A stretch of 64,000 nucleotides of DNA from Pararhizobium sp. IMCC3301 (GCF_030758315.1 NZ_CP132336.1:930001-994000); one strand, 5' to 3'; numbered from the stretch's first letter, positions 9,012 to 19,246 are shown. Notes: generated by a model not told the origin, from the sequence alone. Program-made: numbers and translations.

Positions 9012-11222
9012 TCAAACTCCTGTTCCAGACATATAATCCGGCAACCAGCTTTCATGTGTCTGCTTCAGCGATTGTACAGATATGGAGTGCTTGTCGTCGA
9101 GTTTCAATTCATTCCCGCCGACAATCCCGATCTGAATGGCTGGAACGCCCGCTTTAGCCGCGCCCGAAAGGATAGTCTCCACATGCTCCGGGCGGGCAGT
9201 CATGATATAGCGCGCCTGATCTTCACTGAACAGCATATCGGCGCTGTCAGCTTCCAGACCCGTGAGGGCCGCCCCTTTGCCACCAGCCATGGCCATTTCC
9301 GCCAGTGCAACCAGCAGACCGCCATCGGAAATATCATGACATGCAGAAATCTGGCCCTGCTGAATTTGCGAGCGGACAAAATCGCCGTTCCGGCGTTCGC
9401 ACTCCAGATCGACCGTTGGAGCCGGACCCAGTTCAAGGCCGTGCACTTCGCGCAGATAGATCGACTGACCCAGATGGCCGCCCGTTTTACCGATCAGCAA
9501 AATGGCATCCCCATCACCGGCAAAGGCAAGCCGCGCCATACTCGTCCAGTCCGCCAGAAGACCGACACCGCCAATGGTCGGTGTTGGTAGAATGCCTTGT
9601 CCGTTGGTCTCATTATACAACGACACATTACCCGAAACCACCGGGAACTCCAGTACTCTGCAGGCCTCGCCGATACCTTCGATCGCACGCACGAACTGGC
9701 CCATGATTTCCGGGCGCTGGGGATTGCCGAAGTTGAGATTGTCGGTAATCGCCAGCGGCGTTGCCCCCACTGCGGTCAAATTGCGCCAGGCTTCAGCGAC
9801 AGCCTGTTTTCCGCCCTCATAGGGGTCTGCTTCGCAATAGCGCGGTGTCACGTCACTGGTCATGGCCAGAGCTTTGCGGGTGCCCTCCACCCGGACCACA
9901 CCGGCATCTCCGCCCGGCAATTGGGCGGTGTTGGCCTGAATGAGGCAGTCATATTGTTCTATGATCCAGCGTTTGGACGCCATATCCGGCGAGCCGATCA
10001 TCGTTAACAGGGCTGCAATCGGATCTTCCAGAACGGGTATCACCGACAAAGGCGCCTGGACCCGCGGCACAACCCAGGGCCGGTCATATTCCGGTGCCTC
10101 GTCGCCGAGTTGCTTGATCGGCAGATCGGCGACCAATTCCCCGTGATGGTGGATTTTGAAGCGCAGATCATCGGTGGTCTGGCCGACAATTGCGAAATCC
10201 AGACCCCATTTGGTGAAAATAGCTTCGGCTACCGCCTGTTTGTCGGGTTCCAGAACCATCAACATGCGTTCCTGGCTTTCCGACAGCATCATCTCATAAG
10301 CGCTCATGTGCTCTTCGCGGCAGGGAACTTTGTCGAGATCGAGCGAAATGCCGAGATTGCCACTGGCACCCATTTCAACCGCAGAACAGGTCAGACCGGC
10401 GGCACCCATGTCCTGAATGGCAATCACCGCGCCGCTCGCCATCAACTCAAGGCAGGCTTCCAGGAGACATTTTTCGGTGAACGGATCGCCAACCTGCACA
10501 GTCGGCCGTTTTTCGTCGATCTGGTCATCGAATTCAGCGGATGCCATGGTCGCGCCGCCAACGCCATCGCGTCCGGTTTTTGCTCCCAGATAAACCACCG
10601 GCAGACCGACCCCTTCCGCCTGCGAGGTGAATATCCCATCGCGGCGGGCAACGCCCAGAGCAAAGGCGTTGACCAGAATATTGCCATTATAGCGCGCATG
10701 GAAATTCACTTCCCCACCCACGGTCGGAACACCGAAGCAATTCCCGTAGCCGCCAATTCCGGACACCACACCGGCCACAAGATGGCGTGTTTTTGCGTGT
10801 TCCGGCGCACCAAACCGCAAGGCATTCATCGCAGCAATCGGCCGCGCACCCATGGTAAAGACATCGCGCAGAATGCCGCCCACACCAGTGGCCGCACCTT
10901 GATAGGGCTCAATGAATGAGGGATGATTGTGGCTTTCCATCTTGAACACCGCAACCTGACCGTCACCGATATCGACCACACCGGCGTTTTCACCAGGGCC
11001 ATACACCACGCAAGGCCCGGTCGTCGGCAGGGTTTTCAGCCATTTTTTCGAAGATTTGTAAGAGCAGTGCTCATTCCACATCGCCGAAAAAATGCCCAGT
11101 TCCGTCAGTGTCGGCGTGCGGCCGGTGAGTTCCAGAATACGGTCATATTCCTCTGAATTCAGGCCATGGCTCTCCACCAGCTCCGATGAGATGGGAGCGT
11201 TGTTGTCAAATGATTTCGACAT
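9012..11222 (-). CDS. purL: Phosphoribosylformylglycinamidine synthase subunit PurL
   Basis: Large ATP-dependent subunit of FGAM synthase (purine step 4), acting with PurQ and PurS. The protein is about 736 residues from ATG 11222, the small-PurL type. Family markers include [19 protein letters not shown] at the N terminus, [25 protein letters not shown], and [17 protein letters not shown]. The ATG overlaps the stop of the upstream lipoprotein gene by one base (TGATG), which decides this start over TTG 11252. Separate purS and purQ genes lie upstream, as in Gram-positive bacteria and alphaproteobacteria. Confidence 0.96.
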   Translation of the reverse strand: MSKSFDNNAPISSELVESHGLNSEEYDRILELTGRTPTLTELGIFSAMWNEHCSYKSSKKWLKTLPTTGPCVVYGPGENAGVVDIGDGQVAVFKMESHNHPSFIEPYQGAATGVGGILRDVFTMGARPIAAMNALRFGAPEHAKTRHLVAGVVSGIGGYGNCFGVPTVGGEVNFHARYNGNILVNAFALGVARRDGIFTSQAEGVGLPVVYLGAKTGRDGVGGATMASAEFDDQIDEKRPTVQVGDPFTEKCLLEACLELMASGAVIAIQDMGAAGLTCSAVEMGASGNLGISLDLDKVPCREEHMSAYEMMLSESQERMLMVLEPDKQAVAEAIFTKWGLDFAIVGQTTDDLRFKIHHHGELVADLPIKQLGDEAPEYDRPWVVPRVQAPLSVIPVLEDPIAALLTMIGSPDMASKRWIIEQYDCLIQANTAQLPGGDAGVVRVEGTRKALAMTSDVTPRYCEADPYEGGKQAVAEAWRNLTAVGATPLAITDNLNFGNPQRPEIMGQFVRAIEGIGEACRVLEFPVVSGNVSLYNETNGQGILPTPTIGGVGLLADWTSMARLAFAGDGDAILLIGKTGGHLGQSIYLREVHGLELGPAPTVDLECERRNGDFVRSQIQQGQISACHDISDGGLLVALAEMAMAGGKGAALTGLEADSADMLFSEDQARYIMTARPEHVETILSGAAKAGVPAIQIGIVGGNELKLDDKHSISVQSLKQTHESWLPDYMSGTGV

Positions 11223-11620
11223 CAGCTGCAGGCCTGTGATCCGCTGGTCCAACGATTCAAATCCGCAGTAATCCGGTTGCCCTGAGCGCCCTGCATCATG
11301 GGACCGTAGGCGGAAATGGTGGCGCGGCTGGCATTCTTGTTGACAGCTTCAATGACGAGAAGTGGTTTTGCCTCCAGATCGTCCTTTGGCAGCAGCAGAA
11401 TTCTGGCGCGCTTGAATTGCGGATTGATATCACTCTCGGCCGCATAGGCGGAGAAGCCGGAACCGCCGGCACCAAACCAGCATTTACGGATCTGTCCGCT
11501 TACCAGCGTCGCAAGTTCATATTTGGGTCCCGATTCCGGTTGAGAGGTCTGCGTTTGAATGCATCCCCCCAGCAACAGGGCCAATAACGGGGCGGACAGG
11601 GAAAACGCTACTCGTGTCAT
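11222..11620 (-). CDS. Putative lipoprotein of unknown function inside the purine operon
   Basis: A 132-residue protein with a signal peptide and lipobox (LLALLLGGC, cysteine about residue 19), so it is likely an outer- or inner-membrane lipoprotein. After the lipobox there is a Q/T/S-rich linker, then a compact region with one central and one penultimate cysteine ([14 protein letters not shown]) that could form a disulfide in the periplasm. I do not recognise the family. It overlaps purQ by four bases upstream and purL by one base downstream, so it is translationally embedded between two subunits of one cytoplasmic enzyme. No purine role can be inferred from its sequence. Confidence 0.8.
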   Translation of the reverse strand: MTRVAFSLSAPLLALLLGGCIQTQTSQPESGPKYELATLVSGQIRKCWFGAGGSGFSAYAAESDINPQFKRARILLLPKDDLEAKPLLVIEAVNKNASRATISAYGPMMQGAQGNRITADLNRWTSGSQACS

Positions 11621-12282
11621 GCTGCCTCCAGCAGGCTGGTGAAAATGCCGCGTCCGGAGACGCCGCCATGAAGATTTTCAATCAGATTTTCCGGGTGGGG
11701 CATCAGGCCCATGACCGTGCCATCTGCATTGATGATGCCGGCAATATCGTTCAGTGATCCGTTCGGATTGGTTCCGTCCGCATAGCGGAAAACCACCCGA
11801 TTATTGCTTTCCAGTTCGTCCAGCGTGCGCGCATCGGCAAAATAATTTCCGTCATGATGGGCCACCGGACAGGGAAAACTCTCGCCCTGCCGATAGTGTT
11901 GCGAAAACACCGTGGCGGTGTTGGTTGCCACCAGTTGAACGGTTCGGCAGACAAAATTGAGCCCGGCATTGCGCATCAGCGCGCCAGGCAGAAATCCGGC
12001 CTCGGTCAGAATCTGAAAACCATTGCAGACCCCCAGAATCCGGGTTCCGCGTGCAGCGTGCCGCTGCAAATCCCGCAACACCGGCGCACGGGCGGCAATT
12101 GCACCGGCCCGCAGGTAATCGCCATAGGAAAATCCGCCCGGCAAGACAATCAGGTCGACATCCGGAATAGTGGTTTCCTGATGCCACACCCATGCTGGCT
12201 TCTGCCCGCTGATATCTTCCAGTGCCTTGATCATATCCCGGTCACGATTGGACCCGGGGAATATAATAACCGCTGATTTCAT
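11617..12282 (-). CDS. purQ: Phosphoribosylformylglycinamidine synthase glutaminase subunit PurQ
   Basis: Class I glutamine amidotransferase subunit that feeds ammonia to PurL. The 221-residue protein has the nucleophile in [10 protein letters not shown] (C86) and the PHPE motif of the His-Glu pair near the C terminus. The N-terminal [12 protein letters not shown] and [15 protein letters not shown] segments are typical of PurQ. The start overlaps the purS stop by four bases and the 3' end overlaps the lipoprotein gene by four bases. Confidence 0.96.
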   Translation of the reverse strand: MKSAVIIFPGSNRDRDMIKALEDISGQKPAWVWHQETTIPDVDLIVLPGGFSYGDYLRAGAIAARAPVLRDLQRHAARGTRILGVCNGFQILTEAGFLPGALMRNAGLNFVCRTVQLVATNTATVFSQHYRQGESFPCPVAHHDGNYFADARTLDELESNNRVVFRYADGTNPNGSLNDIAGIINADGTVMGLMPHPENLIENLHGGVSGRGIFTSLLEAA

Positions 12283-12515
12283 AGGTTGATTTCGAAGTCC
12301 TCGATAACAGGGTTGGCGAGCAGCTTTTCACAAATCGCAGTCAGTTCGGCACGGGCTGCATCAGCATTGTCAGTGTCGAGTTCGACATCAAACACCTTGC
12401 CCTGGCGCACCGAGCGGACGCCCTGAAACGACAGTGCATCAAGTGCGCCCTCAATAGCGTGGCCCTGGGGATCCAGCACGCCATTTTTCAGCGTGACAAA
12501 AATGCGAGCTTTCAT
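12279..12515 (-). CDS. purS: Phosphoribosylformylglycinamidine synthase subunit PurS
   Basis: Small 78-residue subunit that bridges PurQ and PurL. It has the family pattern: [16 protein letters not shown] near the start, then [12 protein letters not shown], and ends [11 protein letters not shown]. It lies nine bases after purC and overlaps purQ by four bases. Confidence 0.95.
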   Translation of the reverse strand: MKARIFVTLKNGVLDPQGHAIEGALDALSFQGVRSVRQGKVFDVELDTDNADAARAELTAICEKLLANPVIEDFEINL

Positions 12516-12524
12516 AAATCCGAC

Positions 12525-13289
12525 CTATTTCACCAGAACCGGGCCGGAGCCATGGGGACGTTCATTATCATTGAGGATTCCAAGCCTGCGGGCCACGGTC
12601 TGATAGGCTTCCAGCATGCCGCCCATATCGCGGCGAAACCGGTCCTTGTCCATCTTGTCTTTGGTTTTTGCATCCCAAAGGCGACAGGAATCGGGCGAAA
12701 TCTCGTCGGCCAGAATGATACGCATCATCTCGCCTTCCCATAGCCGGCCGAATTCAATCTTGAAATCAATCAACTGGATACCGGCGCCCATGAACAGGCC
12801 GGCCAGAAAATCATTAATGCGGATGGCCATCGACATGATGTCATCGATTTCAGGCGGCGCCGCCCAGCCGAAGGCGGTGATATGCTCCTCTGAGACCAAA
12901 GGGTCATTCAACTCATCATTCTTGTAATAAAACTCAATGATCGAACGCGGCAGCGCCGTGCCCTCTTCCAGACCCAGACGGGTGGCGATTGAACCGGCCG
13001 CCACATTGCGCACCACAACTTCCAGCGGAATGATTTCCACTTCACGTATCAGTTGCTCGCGCATATTGAGCCGTTTGATAAAATGCGTCGGAATGCCAAT
13101 CTGGTTGAGGTTTTCGAAAATATGCTCGGAAATCCGGTTGTTCAGCACACCTTTGCCATCAATCACTTCGTGTTTTTTGGCATTGAACGCGGTCGCATCA
13201 TCTTTGAAATGCTGAATCAGAGTTCCCGGTTCCGGGCCCTCATAGAGGATTTTTGCCTTGCCTTCGTAAATACGGCGTCGACGGTTCAT
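12525..13289 (-). CDS. purC: SAICAR synthetase
   Basis: Phosphoribosylaminoimidazole-succinocarboxamide synthase, which couples CAIR to aspartate. The 254-residue protein starts [20 protein letters not shown] and carries the family blocks [17 protein letters not shown] and [10 protein letters not shown]. It is the first gene of a minus-strand run purC-purS-purQ-lipoprotein-purL-bolA-grxD. The 251-bp space to the divergent zeta-subunit gene should hold both promoters. Confidence 0.96.
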   Translation of the reverse strand: MNRRRRIYEGKAKILYEGPEPGTLIQHFKDDATAFNAKKHEVIDGKGVLNNRISEHIFENLNQIGIPTHFIKRLNMREQLIREVEIIPLEVVVRNVAAGSIATRLGLEEGTALPRSIIEFYYKNDELNDPLVSEEHITAFGWAAPPEIDDIMSMAIRINDFLAGLFMGAGIQLIDFKIEFGRLWEGEMMRIILADEISPDSCRLWDAKTKDKMDKDRFRRDMGGMLEAYQTVARRLGILNDNERPHGSGPVLVK

Positions 13290-13540
13290 ATGATTGTAGC
13301 CTGTAAGGAAAAAAGGGCGGCCATCGCAACGATATCCGCTTCAATGATTTGCCGCGACACTAGAGGAAACACCGGCCAGTGACAATCGCCGAGCCGCAAA
13401 TGGCCGATGCGAAGAGGCAGTATTTTCAAACTTTTGCTGGGAATTCGATCATTGTCTCTTGCGGACAACGGTCCGGCAACGATATGCAGGACAGATAATT
13501 CAGCGATCGCACCGGAATTACTGCCGCGGAGAGAATCGAT

Positions 13541-13864
13541 ATGACCACTTTTGACCGTCGCAAAGACGCATATGAAAACAAATTTGCCCACGATGAAGAG
13601 CTTCGATTCAGATCAGAAGCGCGCAGAAACAAGCTGCTTGGCCTTTGGGCTGCAGAAAAACTCGGGTTTGCCGAAGAAAAGGCCGCTCAATACGCCAATG
13701 CAGTTGTCGCGTCGGATTTTGACGAGCCGGGCGACGAGGACGTTTTCCGCAAAGTACGGGCTGATTTCGATGAAGCCGGAGTGACCCTGTCGGACCAGGA
13801 ACTGCGGGAGAAAATGCTGATGCTTATGGGCGAAGCTATCAAACAGATCGAAGATGCCAAATAA
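13541..13864 (+). CDS. DUF1476 protein, F1-ATPase inhibitory zeta subunit
   Basis: A 107-residue, mostly helical protein of the DUF1476 family. In Paracoccus and related alphaproteobacteria this family is the zeta subunit, which binds F1-ATPase and blocks ATP hydrolysis through its N-terminal helix. The N terminus FDRRKDAYENKFAHDEELRF is the conserved inhibitory segment, followed by the four-helix-type domain with KLGFAEEKAAQYANAVV. It is divergent from purC, an arrangement I associate with Hyphomicrobiales. The assignment rests on the diagnostic N-terminal motif and length. Confidence 0.9.
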   Translation: MTTFDRRKDAYENKFAHDEELRFRSEARRNKLLGLWAAEKLGFAEEKAAQYANAVVASDFDEPGDEDVFRKVRADFDEAGVTLSDQELREKMLMLMGEAIKQIEDAK

Positions 13865-13907
13865 CACTCGCTCAAAATCAGAAGTATCGACACATTAAAG
13901 CATTGGC

Positions 13908-14684
13908 ATGTTATTTATGACACATGATTTCGTATCTGATCTTAAATCCGGCAAGGAAATCATCACAGCGTGGAGCGGTATTCCCCATCCCCTCGTGAGC
14001 GAAGCACTGCTGAATGCCGGCTATCCGACCGTGACATTGGATATGCAGCACGGGTTCCACGACATTGCCAGTATTCTGGCCACGGTGACAGCCTGCAAGA
14101 TGCTGGGCAAACGCGCCATAGTTCGCATTCCCGTCGGAGAATGGGGTACTGCCAGCCGGGTGATGGATATGGGCGCTGCCGCTGTGATCGCCCCCATGAT
14201 CAATACGCCAGAAGATGCCAAGGCCTTCGCCGCTGCCACGAAATTCCCGCCGGTGGGTGGACGCAGCTGGGGGCCTGCACGGGCCATACTGATTTCAGGC
14301 CACTCCGGCCCGGACAGCTACCTGCCAAAGGCAAATAATGAATCCCTCGCGATCGCCATGATCGAAACCCGCGAAGCCCTTGACAATCTGGACGCCATTC
14401 TTGCTGTCGACGGGATTGACGGCATCTTTGTCGGGCCATCCGATGTGTCGGTAACCTTCACCAACGGAGAAGAGATCAGACAGTTTGGCGACAGGACCAT
14501 CGATGTCATCAAGGAGATTGCCGAGCGCACGATTGCCGCCGGTAAAATTCCCTGTATTTTCACTTTTCTGCCGGAACAGCTGAAGCTGGCCCGGTCCATG
14601 GGTTACCGCATGTTCGCGCTGAATATGGACAGCAACATCATTGCACGCGGCGCGACAGCGTTGCTTGCCGAGATTGCCGACTGA
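13908..14684 (+). CDS. HpcH/HpaI-family aldolase
   Basis: Class II pyruvate aldolase of the HpcH/HpaI family, which cleaves or makes 2-keto-hydroxy acids with a divalent metal. The 258-residue protein shows VTLDMQHGFHD, IVRIPVGEWG, AMIETREALDNLDAI (metal-binding Glu) and DGIFVGPSDVSV (metal-binding Asp), in family order. ATG 13917 is an alternative start three codons in. It stands alone between the zeta gene and a convergent hydrolase, so the natural aldehyde and keto acid cannot be inferred. Confidence 0.85.
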   Translation: MLFMTHDFVSDLKSGKEIITAWSGIPHPLVSEALLNAGYPTVTLDMQHGFHDIASILATVTACKMLGKRAIVRIPVGEWGTASRVMDMGAAAVIAPMINTPEDAKAFAAATKFPPVGGRSWGPARAILISGHSGPDSYLPKANNESLAIAMIETREALDNLDAILAVDGIDGIFVGPSDVSVTFTNGEEIRQFGDRTIDVIKEIAERTIAAGKIPCIFTFLPEQLKLARSMGYRMFALNMDSNIIARGATALLAEIAD

Positions 14685-14691
14685 TCAGCCT

Positions 14692-15243
14692 TCAAATCCG
14701 GTTGAGGAATTTTGACAGCGCCATAAGGCCCTCTGGCCATGGTCCGTGACCACTCTCGTCATTGATATGGCCATGTTCGCCCGCATCAACCAGCAACGAA
14801 CCAAGATCCAGCGCCGTGCCTTCCGCCTTCTCATATGTGCTGTAGGGGTCATTCCGGCTCGCTACCATCAGCGAGGGAAATGGCAATGGCGCGTTTGGAA
14901 CCGGCAGAAATTGAGACGTTTCAGGGATCAGATGCTGCACCGATATAAGGTCCGGAACCGCCACCAGAAATGCCCCGACCACATTCGCCTTGGACAATTG
15001 GGTAGTCGCATGGGCAAGCGCAATTGCGCCAAGGCCATGAGCGATGATGAACACCGGCCTGTCGGCTGACTTTGTCGCGCTGACTATGGTGTCGACCCAG
15101 CGGTCCTTGTCTGGCTTGTGCCACTCGCTCTGGTCGACAATGCGCGCTGTTTTAAGTTTGCCGTTCCAGCGGTGATACCAGTGATTTTCGGTCCCGCCAC
15201 CAAGACCTGGAAGGATCAGAATATCGAGATCACTGGTTTTCAT
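14692..15243 (-). CDS. YdeN/RBBP9-family alpha/beta hydrolase lacking the nucleophile serine
   Basis: A 183-residue single-domain alpha/beta hydrolase of the YdeN/RBBP9 family, with the family start ILPGLGGGTENHWYHRW and the highly specific ending GHINDESGHGPWPEG that holds the catalytic histidine. The acid residue lies in SRNDPYSTYE. The nucleophile elbow, normally HSLG or similar, here reads AHGLG: residue 70 is glycine (GGC at 15034-15036) where serine is expected. A single A-to-G change from AGC would explain it. The protein may be catalytically dead or have a changed role. The start overlaps the purB stop by four bases, so it is coupled to purB. Confidence 0.88.
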   Translation of the reverse strand: MKTSDLDILILPGLGGGTENHWYHRWNGKLKTARIVDQSEWHKPDKDRWVDTIVSATKSADRPVFIIAHGLGAIALAHATTQLSKANVVGAFLVAVPDLISVQHLIPETSQFLPVPNAPLPFPSLMVASRNDPYSTYEKAEGTALDLGSLLVDAGEHGHINDESGHGPWPEGLMALSKFLNRI

Positions 15244-16574
15244 GCGCCCTGCCCGAAGACACGGCCGAAAATCGTATCGACATGGCGGGTGTGGGTCTGC
15301 ATGTTGAATTCGCTTTCAATCTGATCCGCACTGAGCGCCTGGCGCACTTCTTCATCTCGTTTCAATTCCTGCATAAACTGATCGGCGGCGACCGGTTTGC
15401 GGGCTTGATAGGTATCCCAGACCTTCATCGCATTTCGCTGCACCAGGCGATAAGAATCCTCCCGCGACATGCCGGCCTGTGTCAGCGCCAGCAGGATGCG
15501 TTGTGAAAAGATCAGGCCTCCCATAGCTTCCGCATTGGCCAGCATGCGTTCCGGATAGACCAGCAGCTTGTTGACAACGCCGGTGAGGCGGGCAAGCGCA
15601 AAGTCCAGAGTAATGGTCGCGTCGGGACCGATCATCCGTTCCACCGAAGAATGCGAGATATCGCGCTCATGCCAGAGCGCCACATTTTCCATGGCCGGCA
15701 GGGCATAGCTTCGTACCATGCGGGCAAGCCCGGTGAGGTTCTCGGTCAGGACCGGGTTCCGTTTATGCGGCATCGCGGATGAGCCCTTCTGGCCCGGTGC
15801 AAAGAACTCCTCGGCTTCCAGAACTTCGGTGCGCTGCAGATGCCGGATTTCCGTGGACAGCCGTTCAACCGACGAGGCGATCACTCCAAGCGTAGCAAAG
15901 AACATGGCATGGCGGTCACGCGGGATCACCTGGGTTGAGACCGGCTCTGGCGTCAGACCCATGGCCTGCGCCACATGTTCTTCGACCGCCGGTTCAATAT
16001 GAGCAAAGGTTCCAACGGCTCCGGAAATGGCACATGTCGCAATCTCCGCCCGGGCTGCCACCAGCCGGTCCCGGCAGCGGGCAAACTCGGCATAAGCGCC
16101 GGCCAGCTTCAGCCCGAAGGTCACAGGTTCCGCGTGAATGCCATGAGAGCGACCGATGCAGACCGTCATCCTGTGCTCGAAGGCACGCTTCTTGAGAGCA
16201 TCCAGCAGGCCGTCCATATCCGCCAGCAGCAGATCGGCTGCCCGTGTCAGTTGCACACTGAAGCAGGTGTCCAGCACATCGGAAGACGTCATGCCCTGAT
16301 GGACAAAGCGCGCATCTGGGCCGATAATTTCCGCCAGATGGGTCAGGAATGCGATAACGTCATGCTTGGTTTCCCGCTCGATCTCGTCAATCCTTGCAAC
16401 GTCAAACGTCGCCGAACCGCCCTTTTCCCAAATCGTGCGGGCGGCGCTTTGCGGGATCACTCCCAACCCGGCCAGCGCGTCGCAAGCATGCGCTTCAATT
16501 TCAAACCAGATGCGGAATTTGGTTTCCGGCGACCAGATTGCAACCATTTCAGGTCGGGAATAGCGGGGAATCAT
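15240..16574 (-). CDS. purB: Adenylosuccinate lyase
   Basis: Cleaves SAICAR and adenylosuccinate in purine synthesis. The 444-residue protein starts MIPRYSRPEMVAIWSPETKF and carries the fumarase/aspartase superfamily signature GSSAMPHKRNP, the TSSDVLDTCFSVQL block with conserved TSS, and GRSHGIHAEPVTFG with the catalytic histidine. The ATG has AGGAC upstream. The downstream hydrolase gene overlaps its stop by four bases. Confidence 0.96.
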   Translation of the reverse strand: MIPRYSRPEMVAIWSPETKFRIWFEIEAHACDALAGLGVIPQSAARTIWEKGGSATFDVARIDEIERETKHDVIAFLTHLAEIIGPDARFVHQGMTSSDVLDTCFSVQLTRAADLLLADMDGLLDALKKRAFEHRMTVCIGRSHGIHAEPVTFGLKLAGAYAEFARCRDRLVAARAEIATCAISGAVGTFAHIEPAVEEHVAQAMGLTPEPVSTQVIPRDRHAMFFATLGVIASSVERLSTEIRHLQRTEVLEAEEFFAPGQKGSSAMPHKRNPVLTENLTGLARMVRSYALPAMENVALWHERDISHSSVERMIGPDATITLDFALARLTGVVNKLLVYPERMLANAEAMGGLIFSQRILLALTQAGMSREDSYRLVQRNAMKVWDTYQARKPVAADQFMQELKRDEEVRQALSADQIESEFNMQTHTRHVDTIFGRVFGQGA

Positions 16575-16656
16575 GGAAAGGTCCTGTCATTAGCAAAGTC
16601 TCGGAGTTTCCTAACAGAGCCTGCGGTCCGCCTCAATTCCTAAACACAGGAGTCTT

Positions 16657-17019
16657 TCAGCCATCGGCCCATTCACAATTATCAAAAGAGCTGTAGCGTA
16701 GCAGGCGCTCCTCCTGTCCGGCCTTGGCAAGCCGGGAGCAGCCTTCCACAGCATCTTCGCTTTCAAACACCCTGACAGTGCCCGTGTCGTTTTCAGTCGT
16801 CGACGGCGCGCAGAGCCGCTCGCCATCTTCCAGTCGGGCGGAATTTTCGGCACCGGCATCTGCCCCGGCCGAGACAATCAGAGCCTGCCCGCTCTGATTC
16901 GTGACGCAGATCCGCGACGCGGAGAAAGTGGCCCCCTGCAGCGGAAAAACATACAGATACAGAAGATACATAGCCGGACCGGCAATAAGAGCGGCGATGA
17001 ACAAGAGCAACCAGCGCAT
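16657..17019 (-). CDS. Small membrane-anchored protein of unknown function
   Basis: A 120-residue protein from ATG 17019 (CAGGAA eight bases upstream; the frame is open to 17070). One N-terminal membrane segment (RWLLLFIAALIAGPAMYLLY) leads to an outward-facing domain of about 90 residues with four cysteines (SRICVTN, RLCAPS, EGCSRL, DNCEWAD) that could make two disulfides. I do not recognise a family. It lies between purB and the divergent cytochrome gene, in the same direction as purB. Confidence 0.7.
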   Translation of the reverse strand: MRWLLLFIAALIAGPAMYLLYLYVFPLQGATFSASRICVTNQSGQALIVSAGADAGAENSARLEDGERLCAPSTTENDTGTVRVFESEDAVEGCSRLAKAGQEERLLRYSSFDNCEWADG

Positions 17020-17192
17020 GACAACAATTCCTGAAAACCTGTTTTGCTGACCCAAGCATGCGTTGAACATCCGCTGTTTTCAATGCAACGGGCGGCACAA
17101 CACACGAATGTGAGAATGTTTGAATTATACCGTGTTCGCTTGATCGCTAGTGTCTCACCATGGCGTATTCCGCCGCAATAGGGAGAAAGAAC

Positions 17193-17753
17193 ATGAAGCT
17201 GAAGACATTTGGAATGACCGCCACCGGAATTGCCCTTGCATTGGGCGTGGGCTTAACGGCGACCCTTTCTGTCGGTCAGATGGCACCGTTTGGCAATGAG
17301 GAAGACACCAGCTATGCTGCCTCACTCTGGACCGCAATGGTGGATGCCAATATGGCGGGCGATGGCGCCATTCGCACGCTTCCCTATAAGGGTATCGAGC
17401 CCCACGGATTTGTTCTTGAAACCTTCTATACGAAAGCCACCATCGACGGTCACACCGGCGACCTCGTGATCAAGCGCAATTATGGCCCCGAAGGCGTATC
17501 GGTTGAACAGGCCCAGGAAAACGGCGTCGAACATCTGGCCGCGATCACCGTGATGTTCAAACGTGAAGATGGCTATGATGCAGAAAACAAGAACTGGTTC
17601 TGGGCGAAATATCTGCCGGACGGATCACTCGACAAAAATCCAGCGGGCATGCAACTGGCAGGCCGTGTGGTCAAAGGCAACGACACAGCCGGCTGTATTG
17701 CCTGCCATGCCGCAGAAGACGATTATCTGTTTACGACCAATGCTATAAAATAG
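17193..17753 (+). CDS. Cytochrome P460-family haem protein
   Basis: An exported c-type haem protein of the cytochrome P460 family. From ATG 17193 (GGGAGAAAG upstream) it has 186 residues. A signal peptide ends around TATLSVGQ, a P460-like beta domain follows, and the haem site CIACH (C168, C171, H172) lies close to the C terminus in GCIACHAAEDDYLFTT, the family position. P460 proteins oxidise hydroxylamine or bind nitric oxide in some bacteria, but many homologues are uncharacterised. No nitrogen genes are nearby, so its redox partner is unknown. Confidence 0.75.
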   Translation: MKLKTFGMTATGIALALGVGLTATLSVGQMAPFGNEEDTSYAASLWTAMVDANMAGDGAIRTLPYKGIEPHGFVLETFYTKATIDGHTGDLVIKRNYGPEGVSVEQAQENGVEHLAAITVMFKREDGYDAENKNWFWAKYLPDGSLDKNPAGMQLAGRVVKGNDTAGCIACHAAEDDYLFTTNAIK

Positions 17754-17758
17754 CTTCT

Positions 17759-17800
17759 TCAGGCAATTCGACTCCGCCGGGCGGCTGTCGGCTTGCCTGA
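17759..17800. terminator. Possible terminator between convergent genes
   Basis: TCAGGCAA at 17759-17766 pairs perfectly with TTGCCTGA at 17793-17800, with a GC-rich inner segment. It sits between the stops of the P460 gene and the DUF2259 gene, but T runs are weak, so efficiency is uncertain. Confidence 0.45.
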
Positions 17801-17829
17801 AAAGCCGATATCAATCCGGATGCCAGTAT

Positions 17830-18561
17830 TTACCAGCTCATCGGTGTGGTGAAGGCAAGATAATTGCCATCCGGCCCTTCAAAACCCGGTGTGTTCATGA
17901 CCAGCATAATGGCGAGAACAAAATCTCCATTCTGAAGCCTGTGCGTATAGACCTGGTCGATGCGATAGGCCAGCGGACAGCCACGGCTTTTCGGAATTCT
18001 GGAATCTTCATGCAGTATCCGAACTTTGCCGGGGACCGACAATAGCAGCCGGAAGCCGAAAGTCTGTCCGTGAACCTCGCAGTCCGCGCCGGCAGACATT
18101 TTGAATGTATCCAGCTGAACCTCAATCGGCGCTCCGCTTTGCATGGTGGATTTCACCGGCAGAAACCGAACATTTTCCGGATCCGCCGACAATTCGCTCG
18201 CCGGATTATGCACGACAAGAACGCCATTGGAAGATTTCACGCCATATTTCGCCAACAGACCAGATGCCTGTTTCTGCACGGCGCTGCGCGCCTGACCGGG
18301 CGACAGGGTTTCATCATCGAGCCGGACCTTGACCGGTGTCCCTGGTACCCAGGAATCGGTTTTCACATCCACTATGGTGATGCTGGCGAAGGCAAAGCCG
18401 GAGCCATCCTGAATGCCATACTGCTCGAACGCAAAATAGGCGCCATCATCGGAAAAACCGGTGGATCCGAGTTCCGCCAACGTGCCTGCATATGCGGCAG
18501 AAACAAACGATGCGGCCACAATGGCAAGAACACTATTGAACAAACTCTTGATGGAACTCAT
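17830..18561 (-). CDS. DUF2259-family exported protein
   Basis: A 243-residue secreted protein, from ATG 18561 with AAGGACTG upstream. The signal peptide runs to about AAYAGTLAE. The mature part fits the DUF2259 family (FSDDGAYFAFEQYGIQDGSG; SRGCPLAYRIDQVY). Function is unknown to me; repeated statements of periplasmic location in this family are predictions. It starts four bases after the rpe stop in the same direction, so the two are likely co-transcribed, although no metabolic link is evident. Confidence 0.8.
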   Translation of the reverse strand: MSSIKSLFNSVLAIVAASFVSAAYAGTLAELGSTGFSDDGAYFAFEQYGIQDGSGFAFASITIVDVKTDSWVPGTPVKVRLDDETLSPGQARSAVQKQASGLLAKYGVKSSNGVLVVHNPASELSADPENVRFLPVKSTMQSGAPIEVQLDTFKMSAGADCEVHGQTFGFRLLLSVPGKVRILHEDSRIPKSRGCPLAYRIDQVYTHRLQNGDFVLAIMLVMNTPGFEGPDGNYLAFTTPMSW

Positions 18562-18565
18562 GCAG

Positions 18566-19246
18566 TCAGTCCTTTTGTGCAGCCTCCGCAGCGTCGCGGA
18601 TGGCAGTGATGTTGCTGCGATAGCCAGCAACTCCCTCTCCCGTGTAAACTGCGGAACCGGCAACGAATACATTGGCACCGGCGGCAGCCATCAGCGGGGC
18701 GGTTTGCGGCGTCATTCCACCGTCCACCTCCAGATCAATATTCCGGTCTCCAATCATGGCTTTTATGCGACGCACCTTGTCGGCCACCGCTGGGATAAAG
18801 GCCTGCCCGCCAAAGCCTGGATTGACGCTCATCACCAGTATGAGGTCGAGCCGGTCCAGCACATAGTCCAGCACACTTTCCGGTGTGCCCGGATTGAGTG
18901 ATACGCCGGCCTTTTTTCCAAGATCGCGAATTGCCTGCAAGGACCGGTCAAGATGCGGCCCGGCTTCGGCATGAACGGTGATGATATCGGCGCCCGCTTT
19001 TGCAAACTGTTCCAGATAGGGATCGCACGGTGCGATCATGAGATGCACATCCAGCACTTTTTTGGTGACCGGCCGGACAGCCTCAACCGCAATCGCGCCA
19101 AACGAAATGTTCGGCACAAAATGACCATCCATCACATCGACATGCACCCAGTCGCAGCCCGCCTCGTCAATGGCCCGTACCTCCTCGCCCAATCGGGAAA
19201 AATCAGCAGCAAGAATGGAAGGCGCAATCAATACGGGACGGGGCAT
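18566..19246 (-). CDS. rpe: Ribulose-phosphate 3-epimerase
   Basis: Interconverts ribulose-5-phosphate and xylulose-5-phosphate in the pentose phosphate or Calvin pathway. From ATG 19246 (AGGATTG upstream) it has 226 residues with the TIM-barrel markers [47 protein letters not shown] and LEVDGGM, including both catalytic aspartates. The frame is open to 19318 but family N termini match the inner ATG. The DUF2259 gene follows closely. Confidence 0.95.
   Translation of the reverse strand: MPRPVLIAPSILAADFSRLGEEVRAIDEAGCDWVHVDVMDGHFVPNISFGAIAVEAVRPVTKKVLDVHLMIAPCDPYLEQFAKAGADIITVHAEAGPHLDRSLQAIRDLGKKAGVSLNPGTPESVLDYVLDRLDLILVMSVNPGFGGQAFIPAVADKVRRIKAMIGDRNIDLEVDGGMTPQTAPLMAAAGANVFVAGSAVYTGEGVAGYRSNITAIRDAAEAAQKD

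Noticed and set aside
10110-10919. 269-residue plus-strand open frame inside purL
   Set aside because: Antisense to conserved purL motifs; composition is that of a shadow frame.
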